NCBI RefSeq assembly: GCF_000485595.1
Contig: NW_014577491.1
Coordinates: forward strand, 44,459 to 93,713
Direction: 5' to 3'
Length of the DNA: 49,255 nucleotides
Source of the DNA: Priapulus caudatus
Taxonomy: Eukaryota; Priapulida; Priapulimorpha; Priapulimorphida; Priapulidae
Under the pieces are notes generated by a model. It was not told the origin of the DNA, ran no database searches, and worked only from the letters and a program-made list of their open reading frames with translations. Position numbers and translations under genes: made by a program. Below, one piece after another: positions 1 to 9,858 of the stretch. The stretch's first letter is position 1; each line of letters starts with the position of its first letter.

Positions 1-840
1 TGCCAGACTAATCTCAGACTGTGGCCGCGGCAGTCTCATTATCCAGCGCTACTTCGCATGCGTCACGCATGCGCATGAGGTGCTAGGGGTAATTTCAGAC
101 TGGGGGTAATCTCAGACCGTGAACCCCAGTCTGAATTTACCCTCCTACTGCCAGACTAATCTCAGACTGTGGCCGCGGCAGTCTCATTATCCAGCGCTAC
201 TGCGCATGCGTCACGCATGCGCACGAGGTGCTAGGGGTAATTTCAGACTGGGGGTAATCTCAGACCGTGACACCGGCCCAGCAATGCTGAAGACTAAAGA
301 TTCGCTATGGGTAATTTGCTACATTACCTGTATATCGTCTGGCAATTTCTTCAACTGATGTTTCATTAAATAAATACGTTTTACTTTCAAGCCATAAAAT
401 AGAGAAATACCGAAGTATAAAAAATGCCGCTGTCAATTTTGCTAAAGTTATGAGCGCTGACATATTGGTCCAATGTGGTCGATCACACCGCCATCTCTAT
501 GCAGTAAGACATAGCTAAATAACGTTTGTAATTATTTACTCCTGCTAATATCAGAAGTAGATAATAGGGAACCTATTAGCCCTATCTCTCTATTATCTAC
601 TTCTGATAATATGTAGCTTTAATAGTAGCTCCAAGAAACGGTATTGCTAGGGTTAGAAATGTTGTGTAACGTCAGACGCTGCAGCCTGCTGGTAGCGATG
701 AAATAGTTGTTAAAGGGACAGTAGCCTCTAGGATTTTATTGCATACAACTGCACTTACTGTATAACAAATCGTCTATACCCACACGTATTTGTTACCCTA
801 ATTTAATTGTTATAATTAATTATACATCAACGCTACGAAA
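1..840. repeat. clean copy of a segment repeated in degraded form at about 6370-7480
   Basis: The landmarks of this stretch recur in the same order and orientation at 6370-7480: the CAGACTAATCTCAGACTG block, the CGCATGCGTCACGCATGCG block, the ATTAAATAAATACG block and the AGTAGCCTC...ATTTTATTG block. The second copy carries many single-base insertions and deletions. No coding region is recognisable here; the short open frame at 119-358 is repeat sequence. The first 260 bases themselves contain two tandem versions of a roughly 130-bp unit (CCAGACTAATCTCAGACTG begins near 3 and near 152). Confidence 0.7.
549..607. repeat. palindromic element with perfect 18-bp arms
   Basis: Arm ATCAGAAGTAGATAATAG (549-566) is the exact reverse complement of CTATTATCTACTTCTGAT (590-607), with a 23-base loop. 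The same palindrome with a shorter loop occurs at 8815-8855, so this is a dispersed hairpin element. A degraded version lies near 7138-7204 in the degraded copy of this segment. Confidence 0.8.
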
Positions 841-904
841 TTTGGGTGTTGCTATCCCCCGGGCGTAGAGGGAGGTGACCGCAACGTGGCAGCACTAGTG
901 TTGG

Positions 905-1018
905 GATAGTGTTAGGATTAGGGTTAGGGTCAGGGTTAGGGTTAGGATTAGGATTAGGATTAGGGTTAGGGTTAGGGTTAGGGTTAGGGAATTAGGATTA
1001 GGATTAGGGTTAGGGTTT
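905..1018 (+). repeat. interstitial telomere-like (TTAGGG)n array
   Basis: About 18 units of GTTAGG, GTTAGGG and GATTAGG run across the stretch, with TTAGGG the commonest. On each side lies a 33-base sequence containing CGGTATTGCTAGGGTTAGAA (627-660 and 1046-1078). The array is therefore bracketed by direct repeats that themselves end in a telomere-like motif. It is internal and short, so it is not a chromosome end. Confidence 0.8.
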
Positions 1019-1370
1019 TTGCATCATGATATCTGTCCCCACACTAGCTCCAGGAAACGGTATTGCTAGGGTTAGAATACCTAGCGTATTGACGTTAGCG
1101 TATAGCGTATAGCGTACCTAACGTATTGACGTTAGTCACACAGCCTGGTCGGGTTATCCCCACACCATAGATTAATTTGGGTGGATAACAATGCCTATAT
1201 ATAGCGCGGCGACACATATATATTTAGTGTGAAGGTTAAAATATGTATGATCGGCAGGCGGTATCTTTGAATTTTATTTTTTCTTGAAACCCTCTAAAAG
1301 TGACCGCAGTCGCACATTTTATCACTCCGAAATGTGAAGTCGGGCGGGTGACCCGAACCAAAGGTAATTT

Positions 1371-1546
1371 TTAGGTCGGCCTTATCACTCCCTTTCCATA
1401 TTTTAAAATGCTATAGAACATAATATCAATAGGAATGAATAGGCATAGATAACCTCCATTATACGTCTCCGCTCGTAGCTCTCCTTCCTTCCACTGGGTG
1501 AATGTGCCACTAAGGATGGTGTCGGTTATGTTAGCCAGATATCTAC
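1371..1546 (-). CDS. SIGMAR1-like last exon
   Basis: Acceptor TGTGCAG precedes 1546. The first two bases complete the glycine codon split with the upstream exon. It encodes [15 protein letters not shown], then [16 protein letters not shown], a poorly matching stretch, and [10 protein letters not shown] before TAA at 1373-1371. The catalytic-type glutamate of EYGRG (human E172) is lysine here. Confidence 0.8.
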
Positions 1547-2121
1547 CTGCACAAAGAACAACATCCACATATATATTCAGACAGTTTTGCACAGATGTAG
1601 TAGAACGAGTATTTCCTGGTTTTACCGACCCAGCTATTATTTTTGTTTCTTAATGATGACGAATCAGGCATATTCCATATCACGTGCTTCGAACCTCTGC
1701 AGTTAATTACTTGTAAGCTACCTGATATAAATTGCACAATTATGTCAGCACACTATAGCATTCATCTGCAAATGAAGCTAAAATAAGCAGTTTTTAAAAT
1801 CAAAATGCACTCAAAGTAATTTTGAAGAGAAATTTATATTTGCAAACAAAGTGCCTATATGTTCTCCATAAAGTTTCACATTTTCTGTTTCACGCTAAAG
1901 CATACGAATCTTGTCCATACCTGAGTGTCCAGTTGTATCTATTGCTGTTCCAAACAAGAGGACGTACTCAGTGACTGATGCATGTAGGACGCACATGGAC
2001 CCCATCCACCCACCAGCATTCACGAATATCCATTGAAGGTCTTCATCCGGAAGAATGTGACCAGGATACTTCTTTCGAAAATCTCTGATTATATGATTGA
2101 ATGCTTTCTCTGGTTTAAAAA
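1371..2121 (-). CDS. sigma-1 receptor/ERG2-like gene, two 3' exons (partial, altered C-terminus)
   Basis: Two minus-strand exons join in phase: 2121-1921 (66 codons plus split codons) and 1546-1371 (57 codons plus stop). The product contains [20 protein letters not shown], then [20 protein letters not shown], and across the splice [19 protein letters not shown], then QWKEG. This is the conserved core of the sigma-1 receptor/ERG2 family, an endoplasmic reticulum membrane chaperone (animals) or sterol isomerase (fungi). Acceptor AGs flank both exons and the donor after 1921 is GTATGG. The aspartate of ITDT corresponds to the family ligand aspartate (human D126). The segment with the conserved HGPGEA motif is not recognisable, the frame resumes as [10 protein letters not shown] where human has EYGRGVIPST, and a stop follows at once. 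About 40 C-terminal residues and the N-terminal membrane exon are missing. It may be a pseudogene, a divergent paralogue or damaged by sequence error. Family call is firm; functionality is doubtful. Confidence 0.85.
1921..2121 (-). CDS. SIGMAR1-like internal exon
   Basis: Acceptor CTTTTAG precedes 2121 and donor GTATGG follows 1921. The open phase runs from [14 protein letters not shown] to the split glycine after TTGHS with no stop. It carries the family's best-conserved block, [13 protein letters not shown]. An upstream exon is required by the phase and was not found between 2122 and 3960. Confidence 0.85.
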
Positions 2122-3966
2122 CTAAAAGATAAAAATCTTATATTATATCGATCAAACCGATGGCTGCTCAGTACCGTCAAGTGGGGCTACTTTGAACACT
2201 TGAAAATTATCTACTTAAGGACAACTGCAAACCTACATGCAGCTGTGAGCCTTGAAAGCCATTGACACATTTTGGGGACGTACCGGATTGCACTATATTC
2301 TACTACAATCTCTTATCCACATCTTTCCAGAAAATGATTTTCTTTTTAACATACATTGTAGATCGCTTCATGAGCTTCACACCCATTGTGAGGTTAGACA
2401 AGTTTTTGTGTTCTTTTCCCCTGATTTCTACATGTATTACAATTTCATAAACTTTTCAGAGTCCCAACCTATGCCATAGCAGGGCTCAATTTTCACAATT
2501 GCATTGATCACAAGTGTCAAACCACACTTCTCTGGGTAAAGTATGCTGTGCCAAATTGCAGAGTTATAACTCGAACAAATCAACGTTCGGCTACTCATGA
2601 ATATAAAAATGGAGGCGGTTCTTTGTGTATAATTTTTGCTGTGACAGTGTGAAACGAAGCGAGCATTGTGCGACTTTTGTACGCACGCTTTCCCACCTGT
2701 TCTATCTTTCTGCGAGTTTATGCACAGTGGTTTTTTGCAGTGTTGATCTGCCTATTTGATCAACTTTGTCTCTTTCCGTCTTCGATATAGTCCATTGGAC
2801 TTTGAAGACTTAACATTTACGAGGTTAGTGGTGTACGTGTGGAGAGATTGCGTGTTGCAAAGGAGCATTTGCCCAGCATTTATGTAGAATTATTAGTCGA
2901 TAGAGAGTATAATACAGAAACATTGAGACGTTGATATTAAACCAATTTCGTGTTAATTTAGTTTCATTTTGTTATTCAAACGTTTCAAGTGCCTAGCTGT
3001 GCAGTGTGCGTGAGGCAGCATATTTATTATCTTGCCAGCTGTATTTGGGGTGTACTGCCTACGCCCATACACCCGTTGACAGTTTAACACTGCGCATGCG
3101 CTTAAGCCTAAGGTCAAAGGTCGGGAGGAGTTTCCGTCCCAGAATTGCGAGTAAAATTCTTTACTCGTGTGAAACGTGTAGTGTGAAGGGCTGTTCAAAC
3201 GGATCGTATTGGCTTAAGTAAAGACTTTTAGAGCATAAATTGACGCATAACTTAAAATGTACATCAAGTGTCCTCATGTCACTCGCAGGTCATCCATTAT
3301 CCGGTGCTCATTCCCGGCTGGCCACGGGCACGCTCTTTCGACACACAAAGGTGAGCGACCCGCTGCGTATGCAAGGTAGACAACTGCATCGAGATAATAA
3401 CAACATGGCAGGATTTTTCTCGCACATCGGGCTCTCCGCGAGGATGCTGAAACTACCCGGCGCAGAACATAGGCGCAGAATCGCCAATCGTGTATTGGGC
3501 TGAGAGGGTCTATGTCCCCCAGGGTAACGGCAGAACGTACAGTCGGGCTATCTGGTGCCGGTATACCGGTGATCGGGTCCTGAGAATTACCCGCCATGTC
3601 TGAAAATTTACCTCTAGCGCCTACTGCGCATCGGCGGGTTTTTTTTGGGTGTTGGTGTCGTGCGGCACGGAGGTGGCGCACGGGGAAGGTGCTGAGGTGT
3701 AAAGCTGCAGGTAAAGCAAAAAATAGCAATTGGTTAGACATGAGATCTGGCCACGTCACAGCATCAGCGTCTTACTAACGCCATTTTGTTTTACCGCAAA
3801 GTTGTTGTATTACAGTATTTAGCCATTTGGTCAAAATACGGACAGGAAGCATGTTGGATTATGGCTGCCTCCAACACGGAAGTGACTATACGCACGGCGG
3901 CCGTGTGGGCCAGATTCAATATGGCTATACGCCACGCGGCGTATGACCGACTCAATATGGCTAGGA
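2122..3966. other. no recognisable gene; unassigned, partly repetitive
   Basis: The open frames here (for example 3274-3759 minus, 161 codons) show no family motif I recognise. The part around 3500-3600 shares short blocks such as the GGGGGACATAGA / GGTCTATGTCCCCC motif, on the opposite strand, with the repeats near 6760 and 15570. The missing first exon of the SIGMAR1-like gene would be expected here if the gene is intact. Confidence 0.4.
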
Positions 3967-5210
3967 AATGAGGAGAGGGGAGAAGGCAGAAGCTGGTGGA
4001 GAAGGAGGAAGGGGAGAAGGGAGAAGGTGGTGGAGAAGGAGGAAGGGAGAAAGCTGGTGGAGAAGGAGGAAGGGAGAAGGCAGGTGGTGGAGGAGGAAGG
4101 GAGAAGCTGGTGGAGAAGAAGGAGGGGAGAAGGAGAAGGTGTTGGAGAAGGAGGAGGGGGAGAAGCTGTTGGAGAAGGAGGAGGGGAGAAGAAGGTGGTG
4201 GAAGAAGGAGGGAGAAAGCTGGTGGAGGAGGAGAGGAGAAAGGGAGAAGGTGGTGGAGAAGCGGAGAAGCTGTGCGAAGGAGGAGGGGAGAGCTGGTGGA
4301 GAAGAGGAAAGGGAGAAAGGAGGGGAGAAGGGAGCTGGTGGAGGAGGAGGGAGAAGAGAGAAGGCTGGTGGAAGGAAGGGGAAGAAGCTGGTGGAGAAGG
4401 AGGAGGGGAGAAGGAGAAGGTGGTGAAGAAGGAGGCCGGGGCGAAGCTGGTGGAGAAGGAGGGGAGAGAGGAAGAAGTGGTGGAGGAGGGGAGAAGGGAG
4501 AAGGTGCGTGGAGGAAGAGAAGCTGGTGGAGAAGGAGGAAGGAGAGAAGGAGGGGGAGAAGGTAGCTGGTGGATGAGAGGGGGAGAAGGGAGAAGGGAAA
4601 AGGAGGGGAGGAGGGGGAGAAAGGAGAAGTGGTGAGGAGGGGGAGAAGCTGTTGGAGAAGGAGGAAAGGGAGAAGAGGAGAAGGTGTGGAGGAGGAGGGG
4701 AGAAGCTGGTGGGGAAGGAGGAGGGGAAAGCTGGTGAGAAGGAGGAAGGGGAGAAGAGCAGGTGGTGAGAAAGGAGAAGGAGAAGCTGGTGGAGAAGGAA
4801 GGGGAGAAGGAAGAAGGGTGGTGGAGAAGGAGGGGGAGAAGCTGGTGGAGAAGGAGGAGGGGAGAAGGGAGAAGGTGTGGTAGAAGAGGAGGGAGAGAAG
4901 CTGGTGGAGAAGGAGGGGAGAAGAGAGAAGGTGGTGGAGAAGGAGGGAGAAGCTTGGTGGAGAGGAGGGAGAAGGGAGAAGGTGGAGAGGGGGAGAAGCT
5001 GGTAGAGAAGGAGGAGGGAGAAGCTGGTGGAGAAGGAGGAAAGGGAGGAGGGGGAGAAGGAGCTGGTGGAGGAGGAGGGGGAGAAGGGAGAAACTGTGGA
5101 GAAGGAGGAGGGGGAGAAGGGAGAAGGTGTTGGAAAGGAGGAGGGGGAAGCTGGTGGAAGAAGGAGGAGGGGGAGATAGGGAGAAGCTGGTTGGAGAGGA
5201 GGGGAGAACG
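3967..5210 (+). repeat. purine-rich minisatellite (GA tract)
   Basis: About 1.24 kb of almost pure purine on the plus strand, built from degenerate units of roughly 25-35 bases around the phrase AGCTGGTGGAGAAGGAGG. The long open frames on both strands are low-complexity products (Gly/Glu/Arg/Lys or Ser/Pro/Leu), not genes. Such tracts can form triplex DNA. Confidence 0.9.
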
Positions 5211-5212
5211 GT

Positions 5213-6358
5213 CGACTCCCTCCTGGCTCCACCAGGCTTCTCTCTTCCCCCCTCCTTCTCTAGCAGCTTCCCCGCCTCCCTTCTCCCCTCTCCTCCACCG
5301 TCTAACTCGATACCTTCTTCCCTCGCTCCTCCTCCTCTCCCTACTCCAACACGACTTCTCCCCTCATTCGTCCCCCCCGTACTTCATCAATTCTTCTCCC
5401 CTCCTCCTACCTCTCCTCCAACCCTCCTCCCTCCTCCCGCCTCCATCACCTTCCCCTCCTCCTCCTCCCCCTTTCCTCCGATCAACCTTCTCTCTCTCCT
5501 GCTCGCCTCCTTTCCTCCCCTCCCTCTTCAACCACAGCCATTCTCTCCTCCTATCTCTCCGCATTCCTCGCCGTCTCCATCACTTCTCTTACAGCTCCGG
5601 GGCTCCTCTCCTCCTCGCGTCCTTCTCCCTCCTTTCGCATCACTGCTTCTCGTTCTCCCTCTCCTGCCCTCCTCCATTCACCTTCCCCTCCTCGCTCCCT
5701 CCTCCCACTCTTCCCCCTCCTCCTCTCTCCTCCTCCTCCCTCCTCCCATCACCTTCTCTCACTCTCTCCTCCTCACTCCCCTCGCTCCCTCCTCCATCAC
5801 CTCTCTCTCTCACTCCTTCCTCCCCATCACCTCCCCCTCCTGCCTCGCCTCCTCCATCACCTTCCCCATCCTCCTCCTACCTCCTCCTCCTCCATCACCT
5901 TTCTCTCCTCCTCCTCCTCCATTTCCTCCCCCCCCCTCCTTCCATCACCTTCCCTCTTCCTCCATCCTCCTCCTCCCCTCTCTCCATCACCTTCTCTCCT
6001 CCTCGCACTCCTCCTCCCTGGCTTTCCATCAGCCTCTGCCTCCCTCCTCCTCCTCCTCCCTCTCCATCACCTTCCTCTCTCCTCCTCCTCCCCCTCCCTC
6101 CTCCTCCTCCCTCCTCCTACCATACATCCTTCTCTTCCTCCTCCTCCTCCTCTCCTCCCTCCTCTCATCACCTTCTCTCCCTCCTCCTCGCCTCCTCCTC
6201 CTCGCCTCCTCCTGCCCTCATCTCCATCACCGTCCCTCCTCCTCCTCCTCCTCCTCCTCCTCCCCTGCCACACCTTCCGTCTCCTCCTCCCCTCCTCCGT
6301 CCTCCTCCTCCTCCTCCTCCTCCATCACCTCTCTCTTCCAGCCTCCTCCTCATCCTGA
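5213..6358 (+). repeat. pyrimidine-rich minisatellite (CT tract)
   Basis: About 1.15 kb of CTCCTCC-rich sequence punctuated by TCCATCACCTTC phrases. Its reverse complement is purine-rich like the preceding block but uses a different phrase (GGTGATGGAGG versus GCTGGTGGAGAAGG). It is therefore not an exact inverted copy apart from a short fold-back around 5170-5255. Confidence 0.9.
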
Positions 6359-6369
6359 ACCCTCCTATG

Positions 6370-7480
6370 GAACCGGGTAAGATTTGCAGGGGTATCATTT
6401 CCAGACTGGGGGTAGTATCTCAGACGCGTGAACACCGGTTTGAGATTACCCAGTCGTGAATACCCACCTACTGGCCAGACTAATGCTCAGACTCGTGCCG
6501 CCGGCTACGTCTCATATCACAGCCTACTCGCGGCATGCGTCACGCAATGGAGCAGGCGAAGTTGCAGGGGTAATTTTCAGACTGGGGTTAATTCTCAGAC
6601 CGTTGACAAGCCGGAACGTACCCTGGTACTGATATAATATGCCGACCGTACTCGCCTGACTCCACAACGGAGTCTAGGAAGTCCGCCCTACGCCTACTCC
6701 CTAACCCAGACACAATATCAGATAGTTACGCAGGGTCAACTTTGCCGCGGCACTGGCGGCAGTACCCTGGGCCTGGGGGACATAGAACCTACGACTGAGT
6801 AGGAGCCCCACCCACTGGCACTGGGTAGCCCCGCCCAGCAATGCTGCAAGACTACAAGATCGCTATGGGGTAATATGGCTACATTAACCTGTATAGCGTC
6901 TCGCAATGTTCTTCAACTGGATGTTTCATTAAATAAATACGCTTTTTACTTTCAAGCGCAAAAAATAGAAGAAATACCGATAGTAATAAAAAAATGCGCG
7001 CTTGCTCAATTTTTGCTAATTTATGAGCGCTGACATATTCGGGTCGCAATGTGGTCGAGTCACAATGGCTCGCCGCATCCTCTTATGCAGTAAGACATAA
7101 GCTAAATAACGTTTGTAAAGTTCATTACTCCGGCAAGATCAGAGAGTTAGCATAAGGGAACCTATAGCTCCTAATGCTCTTCTATATCGTACTTCCTATT
7201 ATATATACTGTTAAAGTAGCGCAAGAAAAACGTCTTGCTTACGGGTAGAAAATGGTGTGTATAACGTCAACGAGCACGACAGCCTGCCTGAGCGATGAAA
7301 AAATAGTTGTTAAAGGAGCAGTAGCCTCCTAGGATTTTATTGGGCATACAACTGCGACTACTGTATAACAAATCGGTCTATACCCACACGTATTTTACCA
7401 AGATACACCTACTTAACTTTAAATTGTTATTAATTAAATAACACATCAACGCTAAGCGAAAATTTGAAACGGCGCCATAA
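6370..7480. repeat. degraded copy of the 1-840 segment
   Basis: Landmarks of 1-840 recur in order with frequent 1-3 base insertions and deletions, for example CCCAGCAATGCTGCAAGACT against CCCAGCAATGCTGAAGACT. The stretch 6620-6840 is an extra insert that shares phrases such as CTACGCCTACTCCCTAA with 15400. It looks like unpolished long-read sequence or an old decayed duplicate. No gene. Confidence 0.7.
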
Positions 7481-8071
7481 ACCCGGCGACTGCGCCATAC
7501 CGTCCGAAAAAATTGGCGTATTTGACAATTTAATTTTGCAGTTGACAGAACGAGGGCTAATCACAAAATTGCCAATTATATTTTATACCTAATGCTATTA
7601 ATCGAACGATATTCATTTTAGGCGCAAATTTATCATTTTATAACTGAAACTTATATGTCGTTTATGAGATTATTGACAATCCTTTGCTTTTAAATGAATA
7701 AAATAAGAAACACCGCTCCGTCTGTAGCCCTTGGCTGGAAAGTAGTTTTCGCAACTTATAAGATCGTGCGCTTTGAGTGGCTGCCACCAGTCGTTGTAAT
7801 CAAACTGTAGCGCTTTAGTTTTTAAACATTACAAAAAACACATCATTCTAACGGGTGATTGAACGGTACATAACTTTTTTATGTTAGCGAATTTATAACC
7901 TAAATTAGCTGAAAATAACCCTAGAACCTAGAGTAAACTCTCCCTTTAAAAATTCCCACTTAAAATGCTCTTGATCCGATATTGCGTTAATATCGCACTT
8001 TTTGTCCCTGTAGTCATACCGAATAAGTTACGAACTAACTAATCACATAAATTAATTAACAATACATTATT
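7481..8071. other. AT-rich intergenic stretch, nothing recognised
   Basis: No open frame, repeat unit or conserved motif stands out. Confidence 0.4.
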
Positions 8072-8386
8072 ACCTCCGCCAGGGGCTTGGCGGGGGTTAT
8101 GTTTTCACTGGCGTGTGTTTGAGTGTTGGTTTGTGTTTGTGGGTTTGTTAACATGCACGTTTCAGTTCACTTCCGCTAGGTGCGCTGGCTGTAGACTTAC
8201 AAACACGCAACCACAGGCTAAGGGGCAACCACAGTCCTCCCCCACCTGCACGCTCGCACTAATCCGGATCCAATTAATTATTTAATTAATTGATTTTTCC
8301 ACTTAATTAATTAATTAATGAAAAATTTTACATTGAGAGAATTCAGCTGCCTTGGCGGAGGTCTGTGCTCTCCGAGTGCTCTAGTT
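8072..8386. mobile_element. MITE-like element with TTGGCGGAGG terminal inverted repeats
   Basis: The left end ACCTCCGCCAGGGGCTTGGC and right end GCCTTGGCGGAGGT (8349-8362) are inverted. The right end is followed by CTGTGCTCTCCGAGTGCT. The interior holds AATTAATTAATTAAT palindromes and no coding. I recognise the TTGGCGGAGGTCTG...CTCTCCGAGTGCT end as a widespread non-autonomous element type, but I cannot assign the family or exact borders. Confidence 0.5.
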
Positions 8387-9753
8387 GTTGTTGTTATTAC
8401 AATTGTTATTACTGAAAAAATGAAACATTTTCTATTGCAATTTATAATCCTAATCATTAGTATATAATATCAATATGAGAAAAATATCTATGACTATATA
8501 CTAACAATATAAAAAGCATAAAGCATGGTAAGAAATGTAAAATTACAGATTTTATTTGTAAGCCAAAAACTCATCATATTGTAATTGAAAAAAAAACGGA
8601 TTAAAATGTTTCACATGGCTCATTAACACAACACTTTTTACATAATTTGCAGCATACAAAAAATCGTAATTGGATAGGGAAACTATGATTGTACACACTA
8701 TGGAATGACGCAATTCTATTACGGGACGTAGTTTTAGCAGTCTTGCATGTTCATAGCATATTTAAAATAAATACCTTTTATTAATACACTATGAATGGAA
8801 CATATAATAATAGCATCAGAAGTAGATAATAGATCCTCTATTATCTACTCCTGATAGCATTAATATCATAAGTAGATCATTTCAATTTTACAAAATACTT
8901 ACAGAGAATATTTGCATTGCTGTCCTAAATTAGCCAAAGAACCCAGGAAACTGTAGACATAATACAAGCACAGTGTGCAATGAAACTGGGAGTAATCACC
9001 CCTTCGAAGATATAGGCCTAGTAACTTGAATGTTGAAATTAACACATTTCAAATAAATAGCTAAAGGTGCAAGGATTTCTTTGGAATGTAAGAAAGCATA
9101 CTGATCATGAACCGACTACTGGATGATGGCAAATGAAGCATGACAGTGCCAATACATTTACATAAGCAGACACTCACACATTCACAAACACGTGGCGAGT
9201 CAGTTACTTTATGCAACGCTGTGTTCAATGTGCTGAAAAAATGTTCTCTCCGTAAATCATGCGGTGATGGGCAAGCAGGCCCTCACCAATGTGAACTGAT
9301 TCTTCTTGCTATCCATACATTTACTTACTATTACATACATACACAAACCACCTTTGCTCTTACAGGCCATCTACTTCAGATAGCATTGGCTTAGAAGCCC
9401 CTTACGGTATGCACCTACATACATACAAAATTGAGTATCATAAACCTATTTTATAAAGTGCATTCTTTTCTGTGACAGCAGATTGTTTGCCATAGCAGCC
9501 AGAAACATTTCTACACGAGACAATCAATGGGAAACATAATGTCAACTACAACAAACCAGGGACAAATACCTAGGGTATGTAGCGGGTTACAAGGGAGCAT
9601 CGTCCACCAAACCAATTCAAGCAATTCCTTACCTAGAGAAAGGAAGTGCACCAAAAAGTGAATGGATCCAACAATAGCTGTGCAAGTATGAAAGCAAGCC
9701 AATGCAGAGTCTGGTCATGGCAGATATCTGGACGTGCAGCAAATGGAAAAAGA
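8387..9753 (-). other. region downstream of ING5, probable 3' UTR and intergenic
   Basis: No gene recognised. On the minus strand, downstream of the ING5 stop, candidate AATAAA polyadenylation signals occur as TTTATT at 8778-8783 and 8551-8556. Neither can be chosen from sequence alone. A palindromic element lies at 8815-8855. Confidence 0.4.
8815..8855. repeat. second copy of the ATCAGAAGTAGATAATAG palindrome
   Basis: Arms ATCAGAAGTAGATAATAG and CTATTATCTACTCCTGAT differ from perfect inversion by one base, with a five-base loop. A single arm-like ATCATAAGTAGATCAT follows near 8866. Same element as 549-607. Confidence 0.75.
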
Positions 9754-9858
9754 TCACATCTTCTTTTTTCGTTCTAGTGTACATCGAGGGCAGAACCACT
9801 TTCCTTTTGGCTTTGTAGTCAGTCCGACGCAAGCGAAATGAAACCATTCGATCGGACA
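9754..9858 (-). CDS. ING5 exon 7 (end of PHD finger and stop)
   Basis: Acceptor ATTTCAG. Encodes [20 protein letters not shown], then [14 protein letters not shown] and TGA at 9756-9754. Confidence 0.96.
   Translation of the reverse strand, partial: CPIEWFHFACVGLTTKPKGKWFCPRCTLERKKKM

Noticed and set aside
1503-1546. Short intron inside the last SIGMAR1-like exon
   Set aside because: A GT...AG pair downstream in the exon (about 43 bases, within 1404-1450) exists, but removing it leads at once to a stop, so it does not restore the family sequence.
3274-3759. 161-codon minus-strand frame
   Set aside because: No recognisable motif and GC-rich repeat-like content; not supported as a gene.
3961-5232. 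Long open frames on both strands (up to 423 codons)
   Set aside because: Translations of a purine/pyrimidine minisatellite; composition is a few residues only and frames are open on several strands at once.
4762-6459. 565-codon open frame across the strand switch
   Set aside because: Low-complexity Gly/Glu/Arg then Ser/Pro/Leu product with no domain.
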